Positions 14,745 to 24,388 of a stretch of 64,000 nucleotides of DNA are shown in pieces (position 1 is the stretch's first letter; each line of letters opens with the position of its first letter). The DNA is from Alteromonas marina (GTDB lineage: Bacteria; Pseudomonadota; Gammaproteobacteria; Enterobacterales; Alteromonadaceae), in NCBI RefSeq assembly GCF_000808575.1, contig NZ_JWLW01000012.1, positions 62,001 to 126,000 on the forward strand, given 5' to 3'. Made by a program: the position numbers and the translations under genes. The notes under the pieces were generated by a model. The model saw nothing but the letters and a program-made list of their open reading frames with translations, ran no database searches and was not told the origin of the DNA.

Positions 14745-17282
14745 ATGACACAAACGGTTGGAACTATCCAGATTGCCTCTTTAGCCAAAGAGACGTGCGG
14801 ACATTTTAAAACAGGTTTGCCCTGCCCTAAGGGAATGTGGCTCGCCGTCACTCAATTTCGGCTTGCCGCAAACGGAATACTCCTAACTGATGCTTTTATC
14901 AAAACCTCGCAGCTATGGCCAGATGGTTCAATAAAGTGGTTGTTATGTGAAGGTTTGATTGATTTACAGCGCCATTCGGTAAGCGATGAAATAGTTCTGA
15001 CGCTAGAAGCGGTGGTGAGCGACTCACCATTGAACAAGCTTGTCTCACCTGTAAACAATAACGATGAGGCGCTTTCACTGTCTCTGGGCAGTGGCAAAAC
15101 ATTCACAATTAACAAAGCCAAGCCTTTTCAGTTTGTAACCGACAAGCACTTATCCAGCTCTTTCGATATTGTTGATATTAATCCTCAATCGATAACCCCT
15201 ATTGCATTCTCTTATGCTCTTCATTGCAATAACAACGAATACAGCGCATTAACCGTTGAACAAAAATACGAGATTAGGCTTGGCAGCGATAAAAAGCTGA
15301 TTGTTGAAACAGAAGCGTCAATCTTCCTTAGTACCGGAACGGTTTGTGCTCATTTAACAATGCGAAACCCAAGCGCTGCGTCACACCCAAATGGGAAGTG
15401 GGACTTGGGAGACCCAAACAGTATTTATTTAAAAGAATGCTGTATCTCGTTCAAAGGTAAATCGCTAGAGCCTACGCTGACGCTAAATTCAGATGACTTT
15501 AGTTCATCTGAACATGAAGAGCTGACACTTCATCAGGCTTCCAGTGGTTTTGAAAACTGGCAAAGTCCAGTTCATGTAAATCAAGACAACGTTAACTCGC
15601 TTCCGTTTCGCGGTTTTAAACTTTACCAACCAGACCACTTATTGCTTTCGGGTGACCAAGCAAAACCGCAAATTAAGATTTCAAACATCGGTAGCACTTT
15701 TAGTATTCATGTTGATAAGTTTTGGCAAAATTTTCCTTCTTCAGCACATTTAACAGCAGACAGTTTGAGCGTTAGCTTGTTAGGTTCTAGGTATAGTGAG
15801 AATACTGAACTCCAGCCTGGTGAACAAAAAACAAGACGCATTTCAATCGCACCTTTTAGCATACAATCACTGCAAGTAGTCATTGATAGCGCTTGGTTAA
15901 AAAACGCATCTGTTTTGCCTTTTCTCCCTTCTAAATCATGCGAGTTTGACTCTCTTATAAAAAGTGGCATTGAAGGTCCGTCTTCTTTTTATCAAAAGCG
16001 GCTCGATATTGACGAATTTGGCTGGCGACATTTTGGTGAGCTTTATGCGGATCACGAAAAGGCACTCGCACCTGACGAGCCCTTTTTCGTGTCACATTAC
16101 AACAATCAATACGACCCTATATTTGGAATGCTGATGCAGTGGTTGTTAAGCGGCGATCCTCGTTGGTTTGAACTAGCCGATGATCTTGCCAAGCACGTTG
16201 CAGATATTGATGTGTATCACACCAGTGACGATAAGCCCGAGTATAGCGGCGGATTGTTTTGGCATACGGACCATTATGTTCAGGCATATACCGCATCTCA
16301 TAGAACGTACTCTAAACACCAGCCGTCTGGTGTTTACGATGATCATGCTGGAGGCGGCGGTCCGGGTGGGCAACATTGTTATACCAATGGTCTCACTTTG
16401 CATCATTTGCTTACTGGCTACACACCGTCTCGAGACGCCGCATTATCCATAACGCAATGGGTAACCAATTATTATGAAGGCGACGGTACGTTTGTAGGCG
16501 CCCTGCTTGCGTTTAAAAATAGCGATATTCCTGGTGTTAAAAATGTAAAAACAGGAAAGTATCCTCTAGACAGAGGTACGGGTAACTACCTGCAAGCAAG
16601 GCTAGATAGATACGAACTACAAGGTTGTGATAGTGACATTGAAGCAGCGTCCTATATTATAGCGAATACGGTCTCCCCCACCGATGACTTCGACCAATTG
16701 CAATTGGATAATGTCGAAGCAACGTGGTTTTATACTGTATTCCTACAAGCAGTTTGCCGATTTATATCACTTAAAGAACAGCGCTGTGAATATGACTCGA
16801 GCTATCAATACGCAGTAGACTCACTTACTCACTATGCCAATTGGATGGCTGTGAACGAATATGCTTATCTGGACAAGCCTGACATTCTTGAGTTTCCGAA
16901 TCAAACGTGGAGTGGGCAAGACCTAAGAAAACTATGCGTACTGCATTTTGCATCTAACTATTTAACTGAAGCCCAACGTACACTTGCTGAGCAAAAAGCC
17001 GAGCAACTAGCAGATACAATTTTTCAACGCCTTAGTACGAGTACAGAAACGAGTACCACGCGCGTACTTTGTTTAATGATGCAAAACGGTCATTACTCCG
17101 GTTTTAAGCAGGCTGCCCGCCCTCTTTCATCGACTTCTACACAAAAAGGTCAGGCATTAACAGAAAAATCCAATTCATTGAGTTTTCTTTTGTCCTACCT
17201 TATCGATTTATCTCCGTCTAGAGAGAGAAAACAGCTAGTGAAACGTTTTCCACAACTTCAAAAATGGTTAGGTAAACCATGA
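14745..17282 (+). CDS. RIFT-barrel / exo-rhamnogalacturonan-lyase-like protein (PL26-like)
   Basis: About 845 residues from ATG 14745 (AAGAAAG upstream). I recognise the architecture of the PcRGLX/YetA-like family: an N-terminal RIFT-type beta domain, a middle beta domain containing LPFRGFKLYQPDHLLLSG (about 287-304), and an alpha/alpha toroid with EFGWRHFGELY (about 422), GLFWHTDHYVQAY (about 502) and GGGGPGGQHCYTNGLTLHHLL (about 536; His and Tyr rich, candidate active-site region). No signal peptide is seen, so it may be cytosolic, which is odd for a lyase. It is the first gene of the long plus operon and overlaps the next gene by ATGA. It may trim or edit repeat units, or be a glycoside hydrolase of related fold. 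Catalysis unproven. Confidence 0.7.
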   Translation: MTQTVGTIQIASLAKETCGHFKTGLPCPKGMWLAVTQFRLAANGILLTDAFIKTSQLWPDGSIKWLLCEGLIDLQRHSVSDEIVLTLEAVVSDSPLNKLVSPVNNNDEALSLSLGSGKTFTINKAKPFQFVTDKHLSSSFDIVDINPQSITPIAFSYALHCNNNEYSALTVEQKYEIRLGSDKKLIVETEASIFLSTGTVCAHLTMRNPSAASHPNGKWDLGDPNSIYLKECCISFKGKSLEPTLTLNSDDFSSSEHEELTLHQASSGFENWQSPVHVNQDNVNSLPFRGFKLYQPDHLLLSGDQAKPQIKISNIGSTFSIHVDKFWQNFPSSAHLTADSLSVSLLGSRYSENTELQPGEQKTRRISIAPFSIQSLQVVIDSAWLKNASVLPFLPSKSCEFDSLIKSGIEGPSSFYQKRLDIDEFGWRHFGELYADHEKALAPDEPFFVSHYNNQYDPIFGMLMQWLLSGDPRWFELADDLAKHVADIDVYHTSDDKPEYSGGLFWHTDHYVQAYTASHRTYSKHQPSGVYDDHAGGGGPGGQHCYTNGLTLHHLLTGYTPSRDAALSITQWVTNYYEGDGTFVGALLAFKNSDIPGVKNVKTGKYPLDRGTGNYLQARLDRYELQGCDSDIEAASYIIANTVSPTDDFDQLQLDNVEATWFYTVFLQAVCRFISLKEQRCEYDSSYQYAVDSLTHYANWMAVNEYAYLDKPDILEFPNQTWSGQDLRKLCVLHFASNYLTEAQRTLAEQKAEQLADTIFQRLSTSTETSTTRVLCLMMQNGHYSGFKQAARPLSSTSTQKGQALTEKSNSLSFLLSYLIDLSPSRERKQLVKRFPQLQKWLGKP

Positions 17283-18244
17283 GTATTAATACGTCTTTTA
17301 TCATTCCTCATAAGGGGCGTGAAGACATGCTCATTGAAACATTAACAAGTATTGCGGGCCTAACAACCCCTAAAGAGCAATACGAAGTTGTTTTGGTAAG
17401 TCAGAATAAAGAAATTTCAAATACGCTCAGCGCATTTATCAAAACAGTAAATTTGCGAGTTTTATATAACGACGAAAATAACACGATCTCACATTCTAGG
17501 AATCTGGGTGCCGGCTTGGCGACAGGTGAATACTTGGCATTTTTAGACGCAGATGTTGCACTTGCTTCGAATTGGCTAGACGTGATGATTGATACTCTCA
17601 AAACACGAGACAATACGGCTCTAGTTAGCGCCATGCAGGTGAACAGCCCTAACGCGCCGCCTCTAGAGAGAATAAGAACGGCGTTAAGCAATGCTGAACT
17701 TGATGTGCCTGTCAGTTTTCTACCTGGCCGCAACTTATTTCTTTTAAAGGAAACGTTCGAGGCAGCAGGTAAGTTCCCTGAACACCTTCATACTTGTGAA
17801 GATTATTTCTTTACCGATAAGGTTAGTAAATTAGGTGAGTTGTTTTATACCTCACAAACCCAGTATATTCACATTGGCGAAGACAAAGCTTACGCACCGA
17901 TGTATAAAAAAGAAATATGGCGCGGCCAGTCCAATATTGCATCTTTAAAAGGAAGGCGCATTCCGCTAAGAGAATGGCCAAGTTTTGTTGTTCCTTTTGC
18001 ATTTACAGGTGGTCTTTTACTGGCTTTACTCGCGATAATATTCTCGCAACCTATTGTCGCTATAGTTATGTTAGTAGGCGCTTTACTGCCTTTTACAGCC
18101 TACACGTGGCGACTAAAAAGGCTTGTTAAGCAGCAAGTAACTTGGTGGCATTGTTCACTTTTTTATCTGCTTTATTTTCCGGCTAGAGCACTTGGAACAT
18201 TAATAGGAGTACGCGGCGCTGTTAGTACCAGCTCGCATAAATAA
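17279..18244 (+). CDS. GT2 glycosyltransferase with C-terminal membrane segments
   Basis: This 321-residue protein has a GT-A fold of family 2: SFIIPHKGREDML at the N-terminus, SHSRNLGAGLATGEYLAFLDADV (about 71-93; quoted motif spans the Asp-x-Asp at 90-92), then a C-terminal pair of transmembrane helices (about 236-280) and a further hydrophobic stretch near 295. It would sit on the cytoplasmic face of the inner membrane, adding a sugar to the lipid-linked repeat unit. ATG overlaps the lyase-like gene stop. Donor and linkage are not readable. Confidence 0.85.
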   Translation: MSINTSFIIPHKGREDMLIETLTSIAGLTTPKEQYEVVLVSQNKEISNTLSAFIKTVNLRVLYNDENNTISHSRNLGAGLATGEYLAFLDADVALASNWLDVMIDTLKTRDNTALVSAMQVNSPNAPPLERIRTALSNAELDVPVSFLPGRNLFLLKETFEAAGKFPEHLHTCEDYFFTDKVSKLGELFYTSQTQYIHIGEDKAYAPMYKKEIWRGQSNIASLKGRRIPLREWPSFVVPFAFTGGLLLALLAIIFSQPIVAIVMLVGALLPFTAYTWRLKRLVKQQVTWWHCSLFYLLYFPARALGTLIGVRGAVSTSSHK

Positions 18245-18246
18245 CA

Positions 18247-19356
18247 ATGAAAGTTTTACAGTTTATTTGTTCAACCGGTTTCTACGGTGCAGAAAGATGG
18301 GTGTTAGCGTTATCAAAGCATTTGCCAGATAGTGTTTCGAGTGAACTTGTTGTTACCTTAGAGCCGGGTACAGAAGAGCTAGAGCTAGTAAAACAGTTCA
18401 AAGCGATAGGAAAAACTCACCACATTCCTATGCAGGGTCGTTTTGACCTGCGTGCCGTTTCGAAATTGGCGGATTTAATTCAAGAACAAGATATCGATAT
18501 TATCCATACTCACGGCTATAAGTCAGATATTTTGGGCGTAGTGGCGGCTAGAAAAGCAGGTATTCCGTGTGTTGTAACACCCCACGGCTTTGAAAATGCT
18601 GCCGACTTGAAACTCCGTCTCTTTATTTGGTTAGGATGTCAGTCGATGCGCTTTGCCGACAAAGTTGTTCCACTTTCTAAACAACTAATGAGTGATGTGG
18701 AGAAGTTTAATATATCGCCTGACAAGCTTGAGTATATCCAAAATGGCGTAGACTTGTCTGAAGTAGAAGCCGTTAGACAAACAAAAACAGACAAGCCAAA
18801 AGAAAAGAAGACCATTGGCTTTGTGGGCCAAATGATCAGCCGGAAAAATATAAAAGCCATTTTAGACTGCTTCGAGTCTTTATATAAAAAGCGTCAAGAT
18901 ATTGAATTAGTACTGCTGGGTGACGGCGAAGACCGCCCCAGCTTAGAGGCGTATTCAAAAACACTGGCTAGTGCCAGCGACATTCATTTTTTAGGCTTTA
19001 GAAATGACAGGCTACAGCTGCTGCGCGACTTTGACTTGTTCGTAATGACATCGACGCTTGAAGGCATCCCTCGCTGCTTAATGGAAGCATGCGCCATGGA
19101 AATTCCGGTGTCTGCTTATGACATTGCGGGTATCGACCAGCTAATAACACACAACGAGTCTGGTTTATTGGCTCCTCTTCACAACAGCAAGCAGCTTGAG
19201 AAAGACTGGGAAAGACTGCTAGATGACAAAGCGCTCGCCACCTCACTAGCTCAAAACTCAAAGTCGTTTGTAGAAGCCAATTTCTCTGCTAAGAGAATGG
19301 CTGATGAATACCTTGAATTATTCGAAGGAATCCTGAAAGAGAGTGTAAATGCATAA
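18247..19356 (+). CDS. GT4 glycosyltransferase
   Basis: This 369-residue soluble protein has the GT-B pattern of family 4: FICSTGFYGAERWVLAL (phosphate-binding loop region near the N-terminus), IIHTHGYKSDILG, TPHGFENA, then YIQNGVDLSEVE, GFVGQMISRKNIK, LVLLGDGEDRPSLE and FVMTSTLEGIPRCLMEACA, the EX7E-type donor loop. Probably uses a UDP- or GDP-sugar. It begins 2 nt after the previous stop and overlaps the deacetylase gene by 8 nt. Confidence 0.9.
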   Translation: MKVLQFICSTGFYGAERWVLALSKHLPDSVSSELVVTLEPGTEELELVKQFKAIGKTHHIPMQGRFDLRAVSKLADLIQEQDIDIIHTHGYKSDILGVVAARKAGIPCVVTPHGFENAADLKLRLFIWLGCQSMRFADKVVPLSKQLMSDVEKFNISPDKLEYIQNGVDLSEVEAVRQTKTDKPKEKKTIGFVGQMISRKNIKAILDCFESLYKKRQDIELVLLGDGEDRPSLEAYSKTLASASDIHFLGFRNDRLQLLRDFDLFVMTSTLEGIPRCLMEACAMEIPVSAYDIAGIDQLITHNESGLLAPLHNSKQLEKDWERLLDDKALATSLAQNSKSFVEANFSAKRMADEYLELFEGILKESVNA

Positions 19357-20365
19357 ACAGGACGTGTTATTTGTTTTAACTATTGATACTGAAGAAGAAT
19401 GGCAGTGGGACGAAGAGTTTCCGCAGCATAACTGTTCGGTTGAAAACGTTGAAAAGCTTCCTGCATTTCAAACTTTCTGTGAAAGCCTTGGTATCCGTCC
19501 TACGTATTTTGTTGATTACGCCGTTGCAAGCAATAATGTTGGTAGTCAAACTCTGCGAACCTTTGCTAAGTCTAACAGCGCGGAGATTGGAGCACATCTA
19601 CACCCTTGGTGTAACCCTCCCTATTTCGGTAAGACAACCGAAGCGGGATCTCACGTAATAAACCTTCCTTTAGAGCAAGTAGAGCAAAAACTCGATGCAC
19701 TAAACGCCCTTTTACACGACGAAATAGGCGTTCGCCCACAGTCCTTTAGAAGCGGGCGATGGGGCGTAAGTGCCAAAATGCTTAGATTACTTGCATCAAG
19801 AGGCTATGTAGTAGATTCAAGCGTTTATCCTTTTTACAGGAACGACTATTTTAGCTGCCTAGGTGCACCAGAATCGCCTTATTGGCCTTCGTTTGACAAC
19901 GCACTGGCTCCTGGAGAGCAGCGTCAACTGCTTGAGATCCCTGTTACCGCAGGGTTTAATATTCAAAACTTCTCTCTTGGTGAACGCATTCATAATCGAC
20001 TATCTAAACCGCCTTTTAATTGGGTTAAATCTGTCGGTCTGCTTTGGCACAGTAAACTTTTAAGAAAGATTTATTTGAGTCCAGAGCTTACCGAAATCGA
20101 AGACATGCTTGCGTTAGTCGACCAAAGCATTCAGAAAAAACAACCCGTTATTCATATGTACTTACACAGCTCTAGTTTAATCGACGGAGCAACGGGCCTT
20201 TTAGATGGGGCAAATGCATTTGAAACAATATGTCAGCGCATTGAGGTTGTTACTCAACACTTAGTGAAAAATGCCAATGTTAAATTTTGCACTATCTCAG
20301 AAGCCAAGGTGCATTTAAGTAACCGCAGCGCTTCAAGCGGTGTTATTAAAGGTGAGCAAAATTAA
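19349..20365 (+). CDS. Polysaccharide deacetylase-family protein (NodB-like)
   Basis: This 338-residue protein carries features of the NodB homology fold: LTIDTEEEW (Asp13), GIRPTYFVDY, EIGAHLHPW (metal His pair at 83 and 85), PQSFRSGRWG and VVDSSVYPF, and a late HMYLHSSSL. Family members remove N- or O-acetyl groups from sugars with a divalent metal. No signal peptide is present, so it may act on cytoplasmic or lipid-linked intermediates. It overlaps the previous and next genes (8 nt and 1 nt). It is distinct from the XrtA-type deacetylase at 39461-40306, so the locus has two. Confidence 0.85.
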   Translation: MHKQDVLFVLTIDTEEEWQWDEEFPQHNCSVENVEKLPAFQTFCESLGIRPTYFVDYAVASNNVGSQTLRTFAKSNSAEIGAHLHPWCNPPYFGKTTEAGSHVINLPLEQVEQKLDALNALLHDEIGVRPQSFRSGRWGVSAKMLRLLASRGYVVDSSVYPFYRNDYFSCLGAPESPYWPSFDNALAPGEQRQLLEIPVTAGFNIQNFSLGERIHNRLSKPPFNWVKSVGLLWHSKLLRKIYLSPELTEIEDMLALVDQSIQKKQPVIHMYLHSSSLIDGATGLLDGANAFETICQRIEVVTQHLVKNANVKFCTISEAKVHLSNRSASSGVIKGEQN

Positions 20366-21438
20366 TGACGGCACAACAAAATACAAAGTTACGAATAGCG
20401 TCGGCCAGCGACAAACCTTTGTGGGATGCCTATGTATCACAACACAAAAATGCTTCCGCTTATCACAAGTTTGCGTGGCTTGAAGCGGTAAAGGCCGCTT
20501 ACGATCATTCAATGCTTGGCGTTATTGCCACATGTGCTAATACGGGGCAAGTTGTTGGTGTTTTCCCTGCTGTTTTAATGAATATACCTTTGCTGGGCAA
20601 GCAAATATGTTCTTTACCTTATTGCGATGTAGGCTATGGCTTAGCCGACAACGACAAGGTGTTAAATGACATGCATGCGCTTCTTGCTGCGCAGATGCGA
20701 AACGTAACAGGAAAAAAATTGGAAATTAGAGGTATAGAACAATCACCTTTAGACAAAATCCAGTTTGAGAACAAAAAAGTACGTATGCTTTTGCCACTGC
20801 CTGAGTCAAGTGAAATACTGTTATCAAGTTTCAAATCTAAATTACGCAGCCAAATAAGGAAGGCGGAAAAAAATGGGCTTACCTTTGAGTTAGGCACATC
20901 GAACGTACTAGTAAGTGATTTCTACAACGTATATGCTCAAAACATGAGAGATCTTGGCTCTCCTGTTCACGCTGAAAAATGGTTTAAGGCGATTATAAAA
21001 AGTTACGGCCAAAGTAGTTTAATTAGCGTGGTTTATCACGATGGCCAGCCTATTGGTGGTGGCGTTATCATAAAATCGGGTGACAACGCTTCTATTCCAT
21101 GGGCCTCAACACTTCGTGACTTCAATCGCCTTGCTCCTAATATGTTGTTGTATTGGTCTTTGCTTTCCCATTGCGCCGACAATGGCGTGAAAGTTTTTGA
21201 CTTTGGCCGCTCAACCTTTGAAGAAGGCACATATAAATTTAAAAAACAATGGGGCGCAGAACCTCAACTGCTTAACTGGCAGAGTTTTGATAAAAACAAT
21301 GAGTTGATAGACGCTAAAAGCGACGCTAAGTCAGGCTCAAGCAGGGTAAGAGAAATAGCCGAAAATATTTGGCGTGAACTTCCCTTAAAATTTACCATTG
21401 TAACTGGGTCAATTCTTCGACCTTATATCAGTTTGTAG
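20365..21438 (+). CDS. FemAB-family XrtA/PEP-CTERM system-associated protein
   Basis: This 357-residue protein has the layout of the exosortase A FemAB family: KPLWDAYVSQHKNASAYH (about 18-35), SLPYCDVGYGLA, SFKSKLRSQIRKAEKNGL (about 154-171), GSPVHAEKWF, then GGGVIIKSG and FDFGRSTFEEGTYKFKKQWGAEP (motif about 283-305) at the C-terminus. FemAB proteins in cell-wall synthesis add amino acids from aminoacyl-tRNA; the exosortase members are presumed to modify the polysaccharide or its sugar precursor. It starts in TAATG overlap with the deacetylase gene and is followed 12 nt later by the amidotransferase. Confidence 0.9.
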   Translation: MTAQQNTKLRIASASDKPLWDAYVSQHKNASAYHKFAWLEAVKAAYDHSMLGVIATCANTGQVVGVFPAVLMNIPLLGKQICSLPYCDVGYGLADNDKVLNDMHALLAAQMRNVTGKKLEIRGIEQSPLDKIQFENKKVRMLLPLPESSEILLSSFKSKLRSQIRKAEKNGLTFELGTSNVLVSDFYNVYAQNMRDLGSPVHAEKWFKAIIKSYGQSSLISVVYHDGQPIGGGVIIKSGDNASIPWASTLRDFNRLAPNMLLYWSLLSHCADNGVKVFDFGRSTFEEGTYKFKKQWGAEPQLLNWQSFDKNNELIDAKSDAKSGSSRVREIAENIWRELPLKFTIVTGSILRPYISL

Positions 21439-21450
21439 GGATAACCATTC

Positions 21451-23331
21451 ATGTGTGGCATTGCAGGATTTAGCCTTTTTAATTTCAACGAAGGCGGTGA
21501 AACTTTATTAGAGGCTATGCACAAGGCTATTCATCACAGAGGCCCGGATGCCAGCGGCATGTATATTGATGATCATATCGGCCTTTGTCATAGGCGGCTG
21601 AGTATTCTTGATCTCTCAGAAGCAGGCAATCAGCCCATGTACTCGAAAGAGGGTGACTTGGTTATTGTTTTTAATGGCGAGATCTACAACTTCCTTGAAT
21701 TGCGAGCCGAGCTTGAAAACGACGGTGTTACATTTAAAAGCCATACAGATACCGAAGTTATTTTAGAGCTATATGCACGCGAAGGAACCGAGTGTTTAGA
21801 TAAACTAAACGGAATGTTTGCCTTTGCTCTGTGGGACAAAAACAAGCAAGAATTGTTCATTGCACGAGATCGATTGGGTAAAAAACCCCTTTACTATTTT
21901 AATGATAATGGTCGATTTGCGTTTGGCTCTGAGATTAAAGCTATATTGGCGCTGGAGAACATTCCAAGAGAAATTCGCTTAGACGCTGTATATGACTTCT
22001 TTGCATATCAATACGTTCCCGACCCAAAGAGTATTTTTAAGCACATTCACAAGTTACCACCTGCTCATTATTTAATGCTTAATAAAGACGGTTTCAGCAT
22101 TCATGAATATTGGGATTTGAGCTTTAAAAACACGACAAGTGCCAGTGAAGATGCCAATAAAGTTCAGTTAAAGACCTTACTTGAAAAAGTAACTAAGCAA
22201 AGAATGGTAAGTGATGTTCCGCTTGGGGCTTTCTTAAGCGGCGGTGTAGATAGCTCGGGTGTTGTCGCAATGATGGCCGAGGCTAGCGAAACACCTGTGA
22301 AGACCTGTACCATCGGGTTTGATAATAAAGACTTTAACGAAGCAGATTTCGCCCGTGAAATAGCTGAAAAATACGAAACAGAGCACCATGAATTTACCGT
22401 TCACCAAAACGTCAGCGACAGACTAGAACATATCGTGAGCTTTTTTGATGAGCCTTTTGCTGACCCTTCACTTGTGCCAACTTTCTTCGTTTCAGAATTG
22501 GCAAGAAAGGCAGTGACGGTCGCCCTTGCAGGAGACGGGGGCGATGAGATGTTTGCTGGCTACGAAAAGTACACAATAGATGATGTTGAGAACAAGCTAA
22601 GAAGCAAATTCCCCGAAGCGGTAAGAAAATCCGTTTTTCCACATTTAGCCAAGTTAGCTGGGAAAGTGCCAGGTACGGTCGGGAAAAAAGCCAAATCGTT
22701 GCTTACGAGCTTGTCTCATGAACCGGCTATGGGCTTTTATATCACTAACAGTATGATGACTGACGAAATGTGGCAAAGCCTAGTCAAAGCCGATCTAGCA
22801 AAAGAACTGGCTGGTTACCATCCCAGTCAATATACCCTAGACATGTATAACAAAGCCGACGGTCCAGACCATTTAAGCAAAATTCTTTACACTGATATTA
22901 AGACCTACATGACAGGCGATATCTTAGTAAAGGTTGACCGCATGAGCATGGCAAACTCGCTTGAAGTAAGGGCGCCTATTCTCGACTACCAAGTTGCAGA
23001 GTTTGCCGCTACCCTGCCCTCTTCACAAAAATATAGAGACGGTGAGAAGAAGTATTTACTTAAAAAAGTGTTTAAGCCCTTTATTCCTGATTCGCTGCTG
23101 TATAGAAAGAAAATGGGGTTTAGCACGCCGTTGGATGAGTGGTTTAGAGGTGAGCTGAAATCACTGTCTGAATCTCAAATTATTGGTTCACAGCGCGGGC
23201 TTTGCGACATATTTGAACGCGGTGTTATAAACAAACTTTGGGAAGAGCATCAAACAAGCAAAGCTGATCATGGCATAGTACTGTGGAGCATGTTGATGTA
23301 TCAAATGTGGTATGAAAAATATGCAGCGTAA
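21451..23331 (+). CDS. asnB: Asparagine synthase-like amidotransferase (XrtA-associated type)
   Basis: This 626-residue enzyme has the class II glutamine amidotransferase domain with catalytic Cys2 (MCGIAGF), HHRGPDASG (28-36) and FNGEIYNF, and a C-terminal synthetase domain with the ATP pyrophosphatase motif SGGVDSS (263-269). In exosortase loci such AsnB-like enzymes are thought to amidate carboxyl groups, for example uronic acids, in the polymer rather than make asparagine. The epimerase-like gene at the window start would fit a uronic-acid-containing polymer. It overlaps the acyltransferase gene by 20 nt. Asparagine synthesis cannot be excluded from sequence alone. Confidence 0.9.
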   Translation: MCGIAGFSLFNFNEGGETLLEAMHKAIHHRGPDASGMYIDDHIGLCHRRLSILDLSEAGNQPMYSKEGDLVIVFNGEIYNFLELRAELENDGVTFKSHTDTEVILELYAREGTECLDKLNGMFAFALWDKNKQELFIARDRLGKKPLYYFNDNGRFAFGSEIKAILALENIPREIRLDAVYDFFAYQYVPDPKSIFKHIHKLPPAHYLMLNKDGFSIHEYWDLSFKNTTSASEDANKVQLKTLLEKVTKQRMVSDVPLGAFLSGGVDSSGVVAMMAEASETPVKTCTIGFDNKDFNEADFAREIAEKYETEHHEFTVHQNVSDRLEHIVSFFDEPFADPSLVPTFFVSELARKAVTVALAGDGGDEMFAGYEKYTIDDVENKLRSKFPEAVRKSVFPHLAKLAGKVPGTVGKKAKSLLTSLSHEPAMGFYITNSMMTDEMWQSLVKADLAKELAGYHPSQYTLDMYNKADGPDHLSKILYTDIKTYMTGDILVKVDRMSMANSLEVRAPILDYQVAEFAATLPSSQKYRDGEKKYLLKKVFKPFIPDSLLYRKKMGFSTPLDEWFRGELKSLSESQIIGSQRGLCDIFERGVINKLWEEHQTSKADHGIVLWSMLMYQMWYEKYAA

Positions 23332-24388
23332 TTTTGCTTTAGACTGCCTTAGAGCGCTGGCTATTATGCTGGTGTTTACGGGTCATACCGTCAATAGTTT
23401 TGGTTCTCCAGCATATCTTTACCCTCTTCAATTTGGTGGTACTGGCGTCGACCTTTTTTTTGTGCTCTCCGGATGGTTAATAGGCACACAACTTTTTAAA
23501 GAACAATCCACATTTGGCAATATTCAGGTATGGCGTTTTTGGGTGAGACGTTGGATGCGGACAATGCCAGCTTACTACGCGGTCTTGTTCCTCACCCTCT
23601 TTCAACAGTATTTAACGAAAGAGAACTTCAATTTTCCTTGGTTACATCTCGTATTTCTCCAAAACTACCAAGTCGATCTGCAGTTTTTTTACATCAGCTG
23701 GTCGCTGGCACTGGAAGAACAGTTTTATTTGTTGATTGCACCACTTTTGGTTTTCACATTTCGTTTTTCTAGAATGGTGCAAGGTACGATTCTTTGCGCT
23801 CTTTTATTCGCCCCTTCACTGTTCCGTTATTTTGACCTCTATCAATCATTAAACCAAACTCACGTCCGTTTAGATTGCTGTGCAATGGGCATTTTCCTCG
23901 CTTACCTAAAACACAGTTACAAACGCCTTTGGCTGACATTCAGTACAGGCAGTAAATGGGGTTTCCCACTTGCATTGGCTACGTACTTCTTTTTCTTTGT
24001 TGCATGGTACAACAAGCAATGGAATGTGCCGGAACCCAGTAAATTGTTCCTCGCCGCGTTGTTTGGCATTTGGATAATATGGTCAGACTCTAATCAACTT
24101 AAGTTTAACGAAGCGACGAGCAAGCTTGTTATACACATTTCAACTCGCTCATATGCCATGTACCTGTTACACGTAGATGCGCTGGTCATCACCCAGCGCT
24201 TCTTCAGCGAAAATGTAAACTTCATTGTTTATTATTCAATCGCCCTTCTTATAACGCTAGTTGGCGCTGAAGTACTGTATCGTTTAATTGAAACACCTTT
24301 TATGAATGCGAGGAAGTATTTCTCGTTGTCAAAGCCTAGAATGAACATAGAACCACTGTTCCCCAAGACTGAAGGGCTAACCAAATAA
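23312..24388 (+). CDS. Membrane O-acyltransferase (acyltransferase 3 family)
   Basis: 358 residues, about ten hydrophobic segments. The N-terminus has LDCLRALAIMLVFTGHT with the conserved histidine (about 25), then GVDLFFVLSGWLIG, FWVRRWMRTMPAYYAVL and SWSLALEEQFYLLIAP, all signatures of OafA-like inner-membrane acyltransferases. They transfer acetyl or succinyl groups to exported sugars from cytoplasmic acyl-CoA. The start ATG 23312 overlaps the previous gene by 20 nt; the second ATG (23321) is also possible. The stop overlaps the next gene by 1 nt. Confidence 0.9.
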   Translation: MKNMQRNFALDCLRALAIMLVFTGHTVNSFGSPAYLYPLQFGGTGVDLFFVLSGWLIGTQLFKEQSTFGNIQVWRFWVRRWMRTMPAYYAVLFLTLFQQYLTKENFNFPWLHLVFLQNYQVDLQFFYISWSLALEEQFYLLIAPLLVFTFRFSRMVQGTILCALLFAPSLFRYFDLYQSLNQTHVRLDCCAMGIFLAYLKHSYKRLWLTFSTGSKWGFPLALATYFFFFVAWYNKQWNVPEPSKLFLAALFGIWIIWSDSNQLKFNEATSKLVIHISTRSYAMYLLHVDALVITQRFFSENVNFIVYYSIALLITLVGAEVLYRLIETPFMNARKYFSLSKPRMNIEPLFPKTEGLTK

